Shown piece after piece: positions 1-7,800 of a DNA stretch of 11,706 nucleotides (within the stretch, counting starts at the first letter, position 1; the number at the start of each line of letters is the position of its first letter). The position numbers were made by a program, and so were the translations under genes. The DNA comes from JAGTVG01 sp964389805 (GTDB lineage: Bacteria; Bacteroidota; Bacteroidia; Cytophagales; Cyclobacteriaceae): contig CAYMFU010000336.1 in assembly GCA_964389805.1 (NCBI GenBank), positions 1 through 11,706 of the forward strand, in the 5' to 3' direction. The notes under the pieces were generated by a model. That model was given only the letters and a program-made list of their open reading frames with translations. It did no database searches and was not told the origin of the DNA.

Positions 1-929
1 TCAGTTAGCGATTCATCAAGGATCTCAATGATATGATCAGTTGGCAACCTGTATATCATATCCAGATTTCGTTTCCTGAACTCAAATAATTCAGTTTTTT
101 TATCTTTAATAAATTGTATGCTCAATGCATCCAGAAAAGGCAGTCGATTCCCGTATTCGTCAACCCCATGGTACTTTTCATTTTTTTTCAATATTATGGA
201 AATGTCTTCATCCAGATTAGCAAGGACAAAAGGTCCTGTTCCAACTGCCTTTACACGCATATCAAGACCATATTTTTCTTCTGCTTCCCGGGGATATATA
301 AAGCATCCCGGCATTGAAAGGTTGACCATGAAAATGGAGTTTGGCTTCAAGAGATTTAGCTGAATAGTATATTTATCGATAACTTTAATTCCGCTAACTT
401 CAAAATTAGGCACTTCTCCATTCTCTGTAGCGTTATAATAGCTGTTGGCACCCACAAGAATGTCTTTAAAAATGGAAGAAAATAACTGGTTGTTGATATT
501 CTGAGTACATAACCTGGTAAAGCAGTATTTTACATCTTCAGCAGTAACCTCTCTTCCTATTCCATCTTTAAAACAGGGATCATTGTGGAAAAATACTCCC
601 TCCTTTAACTTAATAGTGTATATTTTACCACTTTCATCTAATCCAAAATTCTCAGCAAGCGCTGGAATTACTTTCAAGGTTTCATCATCGAACTTAAAAA
701 GACCTTCATATATCTGACAGGCAATTCTGTACGAATAGGCATCGGTGATATTATGAGGGAATAGATTTTTAAGATATTCCGATTCATTTAATCGAAAAAC
801 ACCTCCATAATAGCGATCCCCCTTAGCTTTAGTCAATTTGAGGGATTGATCCTCAGATTGATCGGGAGAGCTACAGGATAATATTACAAGAATCATGCTG
901 GCAGAAAACCATAAAAATAAATTTTTCAT
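1..929 (-). CDS. ABC transporter solute-binding lipoprotein, family 5 (partial, C-terminus beyond left edge)
   Basis: This frame is open from an ATG at 929 down to base 1, giving 309 codons with no stop, so the gene continues outside the window. The protein begins with a lysine and a hydrophobic stretch ending in ILSC at residue 19, a lipoprotein signal peptide. The rest reads as a family-5 (DppA/OppA-type) extracellular binding protein. IACQIYEGLFKFD is followed by a P-A-LAENF segment, an IKLKEGVFFHND segment, then TAEDVKYCFTRL and a VGTGPFVL motif before a KKNEKYHG stretch, all in the family order. Such proteins capture peptides or similar solutes for an ABC importer; the ligand cannot be read from sequence. 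The start lies 49 bases after the exonuclease III stop, so it may be read from the same operon, from its own promoter box at 963-970, or both. Complete family members usually have about 500-600 residues, so roughly half is missing. Family call is firm. Confidence 0.9.
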   Translation of the reverse strand, partial: MKNLFLWFSASMILVILSCSSPDQSEDQSLKLTKAKGDRYYGGVFRLNESEYLKNLFPHNITDAYSYRIACQIYEGLFKFDDETLKVIPALAENFGLDESGKIYTIKLKEGVFFHNDPCFKDGIGREVTAEDVKYCFTRLCTQNINNQLFSSIFKDILVGANSYYNATENGEVPNFEVSGIKVIDKYTIQLNLLKPNSIFMVNLSMPGCFIYPREAEEKYGLDMRVKAVGTGPFVLANLDEDISIILKKNEKYHGVDEYGNRLPFLDALSIQFIKDKKTELFEFRKRNLDMIYRLPTDHIIEILDESLT

Positions 930-962
930 ATCCGGATAAACTTTAAGATTAGAACGTAAAAA

Positions 963-970
963 CAAAATTA
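963..970 (-). promoter_or_regulatory. Candidate Bacteroidota -7 box for the solute-binding protein gene
   Basis: The minus strand reads TAATTTTG, an exact match to the Bacteroidota -7 consensus TAnnTTTG, 33 bases upstream of the ATG at 929 and just downstream of the exonuclease III stop. No TTG lies 19-21 bases further upstream, so the -33 half is missing. It would leave a leader of roughly 28 bases. This is a motif match in AT-rich DNA and so only suggestive. Confidence 0.3.
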
Positions 971-978
971 AAGATATT

Positions 979-1740
979 TCAGACAATTTCTAACAGGATA
1001 GGGCAGTGGTCAGAATGAATGACATCAGGTAAAATAGATGCTCCTGCTAATTTATTATCTAAATCCTTTGTTGACATATGATAATCGATTCTCCAACCCA
1101 GGTTCTTTGCTCTCGCATTTGCCCTGAAACTCCACCAGGTATAGTAATGAGGGCCACTATTAAAGAATCTGAACGTATCTGTAAATCCTGCATCTAAAAA
1201 CTTAGTAACCCATTCTCTTTCTTCAGGAAGAAATCCCGAAGAGTTTTTGTTCGAAACGGGATTATGGATATCAATAGGCTTGTGGCAAATATTAAAATCC
1301 CCGGAAATAATCAATCGGGGTATCTCCTTCTTCAACTCATTGACGTAATCAAGGAAGAAATCCAGGAATTTCATCTTAATGGCCTGTCTTTCCTCGCCAC
1401 TCGATCCTGAAGGTATATATACCGACATGATAGAGAAATCTTCCAGATCCATTCGAAGTATACGACCTTCACTATCATATATTGGATTGACACATCCATA
1501 TTCAATGTGAACTGGCTCAATTCTGGATAGAATAGCCACACCGCTGTACCCTTTCTTTTCTGCAGTATAAAGGTAAACTTTATAACCCATCGATTCAAAG
1601 GAGGCTATATCAACCTGGGATTCCTGCGCTTTCAATTCCTGGATACATAGAATATCCGCATCGGCTTTATCAATCCAATTCAGTAATCCTTTGTTGATAG
1701 CAGAACGGATACCGTTTACATTATAAGAGTAAATTTTCAT
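979..1740 (-). CDS. xth: Exonuclease III / AP endonuclease (ExoA/Xth family)
   Basis: The 253-residue protein is a full-length member of the exonuclease-endonuclease-phosphatase fold. These enzymes cut the DNA backbone 5' to abasic sites in base excision repair and can also act as a 3'-5' exonuclease. All catalytic motifs are visible: NVNGIR at residues 7-12, the metal-binding Glu in IQEL (E35), YIPSG at 108-112, GDFNICHKPID starting at 147, WRIDYH at 216-221 and the terminal SDHCP (D244, H245). The wording of these motifs matches the ExoA/Xth branch rather than DNase I-like or sphingomyelinase relatives. The ATG start shares one base with the stop of the gene upstream (TAATG), so translation is probably coupled. 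It sits third in an operon after an AhpD-like gene and an unknown gene. Function is secure; I see no missing residue. Confidence 0.96.
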   Translation of the reverse strand: MKIYSYNVNGIRSAINKGLLNWIDKADADILCIQELKAQESQVDIASFESMGYKVYLYTAEKKGYSGVAILSRIEPVHIEYGCVNPIYDSEGRILRMDLEDFSIMSVYIPSGSSGEERQAIKMKFLDFFLDYVNELKKEIPRLIISGDFNICHKPIDIHNPVSNKNSSGFLPEEREWVTKFLDAGFTDTFRFFNSGPHYYTWWSFRANARAKNLGWRIDYHMSTKDLDNKLAGASILPDVIHSDHCPILLEIV

Positions 1741-2093
1741 TACCAGCCAATCTCATTATCAAAATATTCAATAATATGCATTTTTAATAATTTCTCCTGA
1801 TCTAACATATCCACATGGGGTAATTTCTTAACCAGCTTCCAGTGAGGCCATCCATCCTCATCCAGCCCTTCCAACGTGTAATATCCCGATAAACTCATTA
1901 ATTTACATATCGCAATATGAATCAAATCCTTCTTCTGTTCCTTCGAAAAGCTCTTTTTTCCCTTTCCAAGCTCCCGAACACCGATTAGAAAAAGAACACT
2001 GTTAATCCCGCCTGGGCGCTTTCCCACTGCCCTTTCCAGGTGGTCAAGGACCTGTTCCCATTGGCGGTAAAGATCAAGATCCTTTTTAAACAT
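1740..2093 (-). CDS. Conserved-looking hypothetical protein of 117 residues
   Basis: I do not recognise a named family. The protein is small, charged and apparently soluble, with no signal peptide or membrane segment. Its N-terminal part looks helical (residues 1-25, rich in D, L, R, E, Q, W). A middle part contains INSVLFLIGVRELG, a KKSFSKEQKKD segment and a helix HIAICKLMSLSGYY. The C-terminal part has an aromatic DGWPHW motif and ends in EYFDNEIGW. Its ATG at 2093 lies eight bases inside the end of the AhpD-like gene and its stop overlaps the xth ATG by one base. It is therefore clearly a real gene, translated in step with both neighbours. The tight coupling suggests a role alongside DNA repair or oxidative-stress functions, which is inference from position only. 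Confidence 0.85.
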   Translation of the reverse strand: MFKKDLDLYRQWEQVLDHLERAVGKRPGGINSVLFLIGVRELGKGKKSFSKEQKKDLIHIAICKLMSLSGYYTLEGLDEDGWPHWKLVKKLPHVDMLDQEKLLKMHIIEYFDNEIGW

Positions 2094-2430
2094 GGCTGTT
2101 TAATTCGTCCCAGTATTCAACAGCTTTTCGTAAATGAGGAATCACAATTGTACCTCCGATCAACGAAGCTACGGACATAGCTTCAATTACTTCTTCAGTT
2201 TTAAACTTCAACTCATAACACTTTCCAAGATGATATTTTACACAATCATCACACCGAAGCACAAGGGAACAGGTCAGACCGATAAGTTCCTTGGTTTCTT
2301 TATTAAGATGTCCGTCAAGGAAGGCATTTGTATCGAGGTTATAAATTCTTTTAATGATCTTATCCTTGGTCCCGAGAAGTCGTTCGTTCAACCGGCTGCG
2401 ATAATCATTGAATTCCTTTTCCTTATTCAT
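2086..2430 (-). CDS. AhpD-like carboxymuconolactone decarboxylase (CMD) family protein
   Basis: The 114-residue protein carries the all-helical AhpD/CMD core. The redox motif C60-D-D-C63-x-x-x-H67 sits at the start of a helix and is followed by a YELKFKTEEVIEAMSVASLIGG stretch typical of the family. In AhpD-type proteins this CxxC-xxx-H acts as a thiol disulfide or peroxidase centre. Two further cysteines (C54, C71) flank it. The frame stays open to a TTG at 2478 and an ATG at 2466. I chose the ATG at 2430 because a good promoter (-7 box 2449-2456, -33 TTG at 2476-2478) places the transcript start downstream of both, and MNKEKEFNDYRSRL is a natural amino end. It is the first gene of the operon with the unknown gene and xth. 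The exact substrate is unknown: general thiol or peroxide metabolism is likely, and true carboxymuconolactone decarboxylase activity is unlikely given the CxxC. Confidence 0.9.
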   Translation of the reverse strand: MNKEKEFNDYRSRLNERLLGTKDKIIKRIYNLDTNAFLDGHLNKETKELIGLTCSLVLRCDDCVKYHLGKCYELKFKTEEVIEAMSVASLIGGTIVIPHLRKAVEYWDELNSHV

Positions 2431-2438
2431 TACTTTTA
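2408..2438 (+). promoter_or_regulatory. Candidate promoter for comF, back to back with the operon promoter
   Basis: The plus strand has TTG at 2408-2410, a 20-base spacer, and TACTTTTA at 2431-2438, seven of eight positions of TAnnTTTG. It would start transcription near 2443 and leave a leader of about 44 bases before the comF ATG. The two opposing -7 boxes are only 10 bases apart, so the polymerases would compete for the same site. Confidence 0.3.
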
Positions 2439-2448
2439 TGTTAACAAG

Positions 2449-2478
2449 CAAATATATTCTATTCATCCAGTAATACAA
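2449..2478 (-). promoter_or_regulatory. Bacteroidota-type promoter for the AhpD-like / unknown / xth operon
   Basis: On the minus strand a TTG at 2478-2476 is followed, after a 19-base spacer, by TATATTTG at 2456-2449. This matches the Bacteroidota promoter layout (-33 TTG, 19-21 base spacing, -7 TAnnTTTG). Transcription would start near 2444, about 14 bases ahead of the ATG at 2430. It is the best promoter match in the window and also decides the start of the first gene. Confidence 0.55.
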
Positions 2479-2486
2479 GACCCGCT

Positions 2487-3161
2487 ATGATAAAGGATTT
2501 TTTTTCCTTAGTGTATCCTTATACCTGTGAATTGTGCAATGAGGGTCTTACCCGGGGGGAATTTCAAATCTGTACCCGATGCAATTTCAGATTACCCAAA
2601 TTCAGAAATCACCAAGAATCGTATTCATTCTTACCAGTATTGATAGGGGCACATCTTTATTCATTTGTTTTTTCTTATATCAAATATTATAAAAAGGGAA
2701 TAGGGCATAAACTCCTGCAAAAAATAAAATATGGAAATAAACCGGAACTCGCCAATTCCTTCGGATACCGGCTTGGAATGGAATTAATTCCTCCTGAAAC
2801 TGGTTTCGAATTAATCGTACCTGTTCCTCTCCACAGGAAGAAATTAAAGAAAAGAGGATATAACCAATCTGATTTTTTCGCGAGAGGGATATCAGAAGCA
2901 ACAGGGATTTCCTGGTCATCTGAAGTTATAAACAGAACCCGAAATAATCCCTCGCAGACCAATAGATCAAGGATAGAACGAATTCAAAATGTGGAGGGCA
3001 TATTTAACGTAAAAAATCCTGATTCAGTTCTTTCAAAGAGAATATTGCTTGTAGATGATGTAATAACCACTGGTGCGACTCTATTTGCCTGTTCTGAATC
3101 GCTGGAAAAAGCAGGTGCGCATGTTATTGGGATCGCATCCATAGCTCTGGCTAAAGGATGA
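2487..3161 (+). CDS. comF: ComF family protein (phosphoribosyltransferase-like, DNA-uptake related)
   Basis: The 224-residue protein has the standard ComF layout. An N-terminal four-cysteine zinc finger (C14, C17, C29, C32) comes first. A linker with the family signature KYGNKPELA follows, then VPVPLHRKKLKKRGYNQS at residues 111-128. The type I phosphoribosyltransferase PRPP-binding loop, RILLVDDVITTGATL, is at 185-199. ComF is cytoplasmic and is needed for uptake of single-stranded DNA in naturally competent bacteria, where it works with the ComFA and DprA machinery. In many species it is kept without known competence, and its enzymatic activity is unclear. The length is normal and the ATG at 2487 gives the expected amino end. 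It is divergent from the AhpD-like operon and convergent with gldJ, so it is probably monocistronic. Confidence 0.93.
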   Translation: MIKDFFSLVYPYTCELCNEGLTRGEFQICTRCNFRLPKFRNHQESYSFLPVLIGAHLYSFVFSYIKYYKKGIGHKLLQKIKYGNKPELANSFGYRLGMELIPPETGFELIVPVPLHRKKLKKRGYNQSDFFARGISEATGISWSSEVINRTRNNPSQTNRSRIERIQNVEGIFNVKNPDSVLSKRILLVDDVITTGATLFACSESLEKAGAHVIGIASIALAKG

Positions 3162-3255
3162 TGAACTGTTCAGGAAGGCACATTATTTTCTTAAAGTTTA
3201 TTCTTTCATAATTGCAGATTATTTGTAAGGCTATCTCAGGACGAGGCATTCGCTT

Positions 3256-3308
3256 GATATACAAGCTCTTAAATCTTTTTTCCATAGCATTACTTTTTTT
3301 TGTATATC
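3256..3308. repeat. Nine-base inverted repeat in the comF-gldJ intergenic region
   Basis: GATATACAA at 3256-3264 has its exact reverse complement TTGTATATC at 3300-3308, separated by 35 bases that contain two T-runs. The left arm also forms a smaller hairpin, GCTTG-ATATA-CAAGC (3252-3266). The two folds are mutually exclusive. The remainder of the 3162-3338 gap shows no gene. It could be part of the 3' end of the comF transcript; no function is assigned. Confidence 0.35.
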
Positions 3309-3338
3309 GCTATTTCAGAATGAGACTTCCTTTAAAAT

Positions 3339-3366
3339 AAAAAAGGCCATCCATTTAGGACAGCCT
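3339..3366 (-). terminator. Rho-independent terminator after gldJ
   Basis: On the minus strand, 27 bases past the gldJ stop, AGGCTGTCC pairs with GGATGGCCT across a five-base loop. This gives a nine-pair stem with two G-T wobbles, followed at once by six Ts and then ATTTT. This is a textbook intrinsic terminator for leftward transcription and keeps gldJ/mfd transcripts from running into comF. The plus strand lacks a T-run after the stem, so it does not serve comF. Confidence 0.8.
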
Positions 3367-3392
3367 CTATATTGAGTCATTTAGTATCTTAT

Positions 3393-4625
3393 TTAATAAT
3401 TAGATCCTGCTCGAATCATTGCGCATCGGAAACCGATGGTTGCTGTGGCTGAATCTTCAGACAGGAATCTTCTGGTACCAGGTGCCATCCAATATGCAAT
3501 ATCTGCCCAGGATCCACCTTTATATACTCTTGCACGGTCACTTATCAGGGATTGCTTGCCTTGATAATCGTACCATGTTTCAGGATCATCTATATTCGCA
3601 TTTTGTGTGGCATTCCTATCCGCCGGACTTCTACGAACCGGATTTAAATCCTGAACATCCTGAAAAGATAATGGACGATAAACATCAAGCACCCACTCAT
3701 TTACATTACCTGCCATATTATATAATCCAAAATCGTTTGGAGGGTATTCATATATATATGCTGTGATCATAGCCCCGTCATTAAGTTTACCGGCTATACC
3801 AGCATAATCACCGCGACCTCTCTTAAAGTTAGCAAGGAAAAATCCCATTTCCTTACCATAAGGATTTCGTAACGCATGGCCATCCCATGGATAAACCCTG
3901 TTGTGCGTTTGATTTTCATCCATCCACTGGGTTCCAATCATAGCTAGCGCTGCATATTCCCATTCGGCTTCTGTAGGTAGCCTGTAATCAGGAAGGACAA
4001 CACCGGTTTCCAGAGGAATACGACCACCCGTTTCAGCTGGAAGATCTTCTAATCCTGCATCAGAAGCTAATTTCTGGTTAACTACAGCGGTTCTCCAGTT
4101 ACAGTAATCAATTGCCTGCCTCCATGTTACACCTACAACAGGATAAAACCTGAATCCAGGGTATCGGAAATAGTGATTCTGATAAGGATCATTGAATGCA
4201 AGGTCTCTTGCCCAAACAGTAGTATCGGGAAGAGCTGACTCATAGGATACCCTCGGTGAATCCAGCTTTACATAATGCAGATATTCAAGCCAGTGGATGT
4301 TAGCCACTTCTGTTTCATCCATATAAAAGGATGCAACAGTAACTGTTCGTTCTACATTATCCCGCCATGTCAGGATATCCTCTTCATAGGCTCCCAGGAC
4401 GGTTCTACCTCCTTCAATAAATACAAGATTCGGCCCTTCTGGTTGACCCCGGTACTCAGCTACCTGAAAACCTTCCTCAGAATTATATTCGAGACCGGTT
4501 GCAGTACTATATTTACCAGGATTAGTAGCCGTGGGCGTACCGCCCTTTTTGCCACATGAAAACATGATAACAGCTATCGCTGCTATAGTAAGTATGGATC
4601 TTGTGGAATGAATTAAATTTTTCAT
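3393..4625 (-). CDS. gldJ: GldJ-like lipoprotein of gliding motility / type IX secretion (SUMF1/FGE fold)
   Basis: The 410-residue protein starts with a signal peptide ending in MFSC (C24), a lipoprotein site. The SUMF1/formylglycine-generating-enzyme-like domain follows. Its marks are NLVFIEGG (66-73), SFYMDETEVAN (99-109), FYPVVGVTWRQAIDYCNWR (160-178), LPTEAEWEYAA (216-226), YNMAGNVNEW (302-311), YKGGSW (368-373) and GFRCAM (398-403). The STATGLEYN stretch ahead of the domain and the YMDETEV wording fit GldJ better than its relative GldK/PorK. GldJ is an outer-membrane lipoprotein that supports the type IX secretion and gliding machinery. The cysteine that makes FGE catalytic is absent at the equivalent place (APGTRRF), so a structural role is expected. 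The frame extends to a TTG at 4643, but the ATG at 4625 gives the normal signal peptide. From memory it is clearly shorter than the F. johnsoniae protein. A GldK-type paralogue is the alternative. Confidence 0.82.
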   Translation of the reverse strand: MKNLIHSTRSILTIAAIAVIMFSCGKKGGTPTATNPGKYSTATGLEYNSEEGFQVAEYRGQPEGPNLVFIEGGRTVLGAYEEDILTWRDNVERTVTVASFYMDETEVANIHWLEYLHYVKLDSPRVSYESALPDTTVWARDLAFNDPYQNHYFRYPGFRFYPVVGVTWRQAIDYCNWRTAVVNQKLASDAGLEDLPAETGGRIPLETGVVLPDYRLPTEAEWEYAALAMIGTQWMDENQTHNRVYPWDGHALRNPYGKEMGFFLANFKRGRGDYAGIAGKLNDGAMITAYIYEYPPNDFGLYNMAGNVNEWVLDVYRPLSFQDVQDLNPVRRSPADRNATQNANIDDPETWYDYQGKQSLISDRARVYKGGSWADIAYWMAPGTRRFLSEDSATATIGFRCAMIRAGSNY

Positions 4626-4699
4626 AAACAAAATTTTATTCAAAATCGTAACACCTGTTTAATTCTACAATATTTTGCTGAAACCTGTAATTCAGCATT

Positions 4700-4707
4700 C
4701 AAATCTA
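4700..4707 (-). promoter_or_regulatory. Candidate -7 box for gldJ
   Basis: The minus strand reads TAGATTTG, an exact TAnnTTTG match, 74 bases upstream of the gldJ ATG. No TTG occurs 19-21 bases further upstream. The rest of the 238-base gap between mfd and gldJ (4626-4863) is AT-rich, with a 12-base palindrome at 4782-4793 and no convincing terminator, so readthrough from mfd remains possible. Confidence 0.3.
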
Positions 4708-4863
4708 TTTGATTCGACATTTCCATGCCTGAAAATCGAGACAATATTACATGAAAAACCAACTAAATGTTAAATTTTTGATGAAATATTTCAATTTTCT
4801 AAGATTCTCCAATTGAACCTTTCATATATATAATAGTATAAATTGCAAATTATTGTGTTTACC

Positions 4864-7800
4864 CTAAAAAATTTCATGCATTTCCTGCAAAGTATTTTTT
4901 GCATGCACTACATTAGTCAGCCCCTGGATGACCAATACGGGTTTATTTTTAACTTCTTTTAGCACACATTTGGCTGAATTATTTTTTATATAATTGAGAA
5001 TTTTACCGAAGGTCTCGGAATTATAAAATACTGCATTATCGGGATCGATGAACTGTGCTTTCAGTGTATTATTCTTTATAGTTAACTTTTCCATGCCCAG
5101 ATGTTCAGCGATCCATCGGATCTCAACTGTTTCAAAAAGAGTTTGTACTTCTTCAGGAATGGGACCAAACCGATCTATCAACTCAGTTGAAAAATTGTGA
5201 AGCGATTCTTCTGATTCAATATTATCCAGGCGGGAATATAAATTAAGTCTTTCTGAAATGTTAGTCACATAATCCTCCGGGATCAACATTTCGAAATCGG
5301 TTTCAATAATACAATCCTCTGAAAGCAACCTGGCCTTTTCCCCGAGATCCTCATCAAACAAATATTTGAATTCACTCTCTTTAAGTTCATTTACTGCTTC
5401 ATCCAATATTTTATGATAGGTATCAAATCCAAGGTCGTTAATAAAACCACTTTGTTCACCGCCCAGAAGGTTCCCCGCCCCTCGGATATCAAGATCCCGC
5501 ATGGCTACCTTGAAGCCATCCCCTAATTCAGAAAATTCCTCAAGGGTACGCAATCTTTTTCTCGCCTCAGCGGTTAGCCCTGAAACGGGTGGTGATAATA
5601 AATAACAGAATGCTTTTTTATTTGATCTTCCAACGCGCCCTCTCATTTGATGAAGGTCAGCAAGCCCGAACATATGCGCATGATTTATAATAATAGTATT
5701 GGCATTTGGAATATCCAGACCGGATTCAATAATATTGGTTGAGACAAGTATATCATATTCCCCTTCAATGAATTTAAGCATTTTTCTTTCGAGCTGATCC
5801 CCTTTCATCTGTCCATGCGCCACAGCAATCCGGGCTTCGGGTACTAATCTTAATACGATGTTAGCGATTTCGTCTATGTCTTTTATTCTATTATGAACAA
5901 AAAATACTTGCCCCCCTCTCCGTAACTCGAAACTTATTGCATCACGAATCAACTCTTCATTAAAAGTATATATCTCTGTTGTTACCGGTTGTCTGTTCGG
6001 AGGAGGTGTACCAATAATGCTCAAGTCTCTTGCCCCCATAAGTGAAAAATGTAAAGTTCTTGGGATGGGCGTTGCCGTCAGGGTCAAAGTATCTACATTT
6101 ACTTTGAGTTCTTTGAGCCTCTCTTTTACACCGACACCGAATTTTTGCTCTTCATCTATTATCAACAATCCAAGGTCATTAAATTTGATATCTTTATTGA
6201 CCAGGCGATGTGTACCGATAACGATATCTGTTTTCCTTTGCTTTATCCGTTCAAGAGTTTTTTTAATGGAACTTGCTGATCTAAACCTGCTGATATAGTC
6301 AATTTGAACAGGAAAATCCTTTAAGCGTTCATTGAAAGTCCTGAAATGTTGAAAGGCCAAAATGGTTGTCGGTACCAAAATCGCCACCTGTTTATTATCA
6401 CAAACCGCTTTAAAAGCTGCCCGGATGGCCACTTCTGTTTTCCCAAATCCCACATCACCACAGACCAGTCTGTCCATTGGATAGGCACGGATCATATCAG
6501 CTTTCACGTCATTGGTAGATCGTGCCTGGTCAGGTGTGTCCTCAAAGATAAAGGAGGATTCCAGTTCTGCCTGTAAAAAACTATCCTTGCTGAAAGAAAA
6601 TCCATTCACTGCTTTCCTGTGGGCATAAAGTTTGATCAGGTCGGCCGCAATATCCTTTACTTTACTTTTTACTTTTCTCTTTTTGATCTCCCATTCCTGC
6701 GAACCCAGTTTACTCATTATGGGAGGTTTTCCTTCCTTGCCAGTATATTTTGATATTTTATGAAGGGATTGTACACTCACGTAAAGCAGGTCATCATCTT
6801 TATATATAAGTCGTAAAGCTTCCTGCTCTTGTCCATTGACCAATATTTTGTCCAATCCAACGAACCTGCCTATACCATAATCTATATGGGTAACATAATC
6901 ACCGGGTTGTAGCGTTTGCAACTCACGAAGTGTTATTGATCGTGATTTCGAATACTTGCGTTTTGTTTTATATTTATGAAAGCGGTCGAAAAGCTGATGA
7001 TCAGTATATAAGGCTATTTTACATAAATCATCTATAAATCCGTTTCTCAATTCTACCGGAATAGATTCAAACCGGACATTCGGATTGATCTCCTCAAATA
7101 TGGTCATAAGCCGGTTGATCTGGCTTTCCGAATCAGAGGAAATAATGTTATTATATCCTTTATCCTGGTTTTCAAGCAGGTTCTGACTGAGTAGCTCAAA
7201 ATTCTTATTAAAAGAAGGCTGGCTCCTGGAAGAGAAATCCACATTTATGAACTTTGGAAGATAAAACCTATTGCCGAATTCGATTATACTGAAATCGCGG
7301 ATCTTATCTGCAAATGATCTGGCTGATTCAAACAAATCCTTGGGTGGTAATACGACCTGGATTTTTCCACTCTGATCAACTACTTTGTCAAATAAAGAGG
7401 AGGCCTTATCATAATACTTTTCAATTATATCCAGGGTAAGGCTATAATCCTTTATCCATATTTTAGTGTTTCTGGGGAAAAAGGATAGAAAGGAATCCAT
7501 TGATTCTTTTTGAAGCCTGGTTTGGACATTTGGTATCAGGTGGATTTCTTTTAGATAGTCGACCGACAACTGTGAATCAGGATTAAAGGTCCTGATGCTT
7601 TCAACTTCATCGCCAAATAGCTCTATTCTGTAGGGAAGTTCGTGAGCGTAAGAAAAAATATCAATGATACCACCACGCATTGAAAATTGCCCGGCTTCAT
7701 ATACGAAATCGGTCTTTTCAAAATCGAACGATATAAGTTGTTCGGTAAATTGTTGGATATCGACAACATCAGTTGTCTTTAGAGTAAGTGTATTTTGTAG

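Noticed and set aside
114..363. Two overlapping plus-strand reading frames
   Set aside because: They lie opposite the solute-binding protein gene, have no recognisable motif, and are shadow frames.
2431..2478. Longer amino end for the AhpD-like protein from TTG 2478 or ATG 2466
   Set aside because: The extension overlaps the promoter and would start upstream of the predicted transcript start.
2134..2490. 118-codon plus-strand reading frame
   Set aside because: It is antisense to the AhpD-like gene, which has clear family motifs; its composition is not protein-like.
3252..3282. GCTTG-CAAGC hairpin followed by a T-run as a comF terminator
   Set aside because: The stem has only five pairs and the T6 run begins about ten bases after it, too far for a confident intrinsic terminator.
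4626..4643. TTG start for the GldJ-like gene
   Set aside because: It adds six residues ahead of a normal lipoprotein signal peptide; the ATG at 4625 is preferable.
4782..4793. Perfect 12-base palindrome TGAAATATTTCA between mfd and gldJ
   Set aside because: It is all AT apart from the end pairs and lacks a GC stem or T-run of terminator quality; such palindromes are expected by chance in this DNA.
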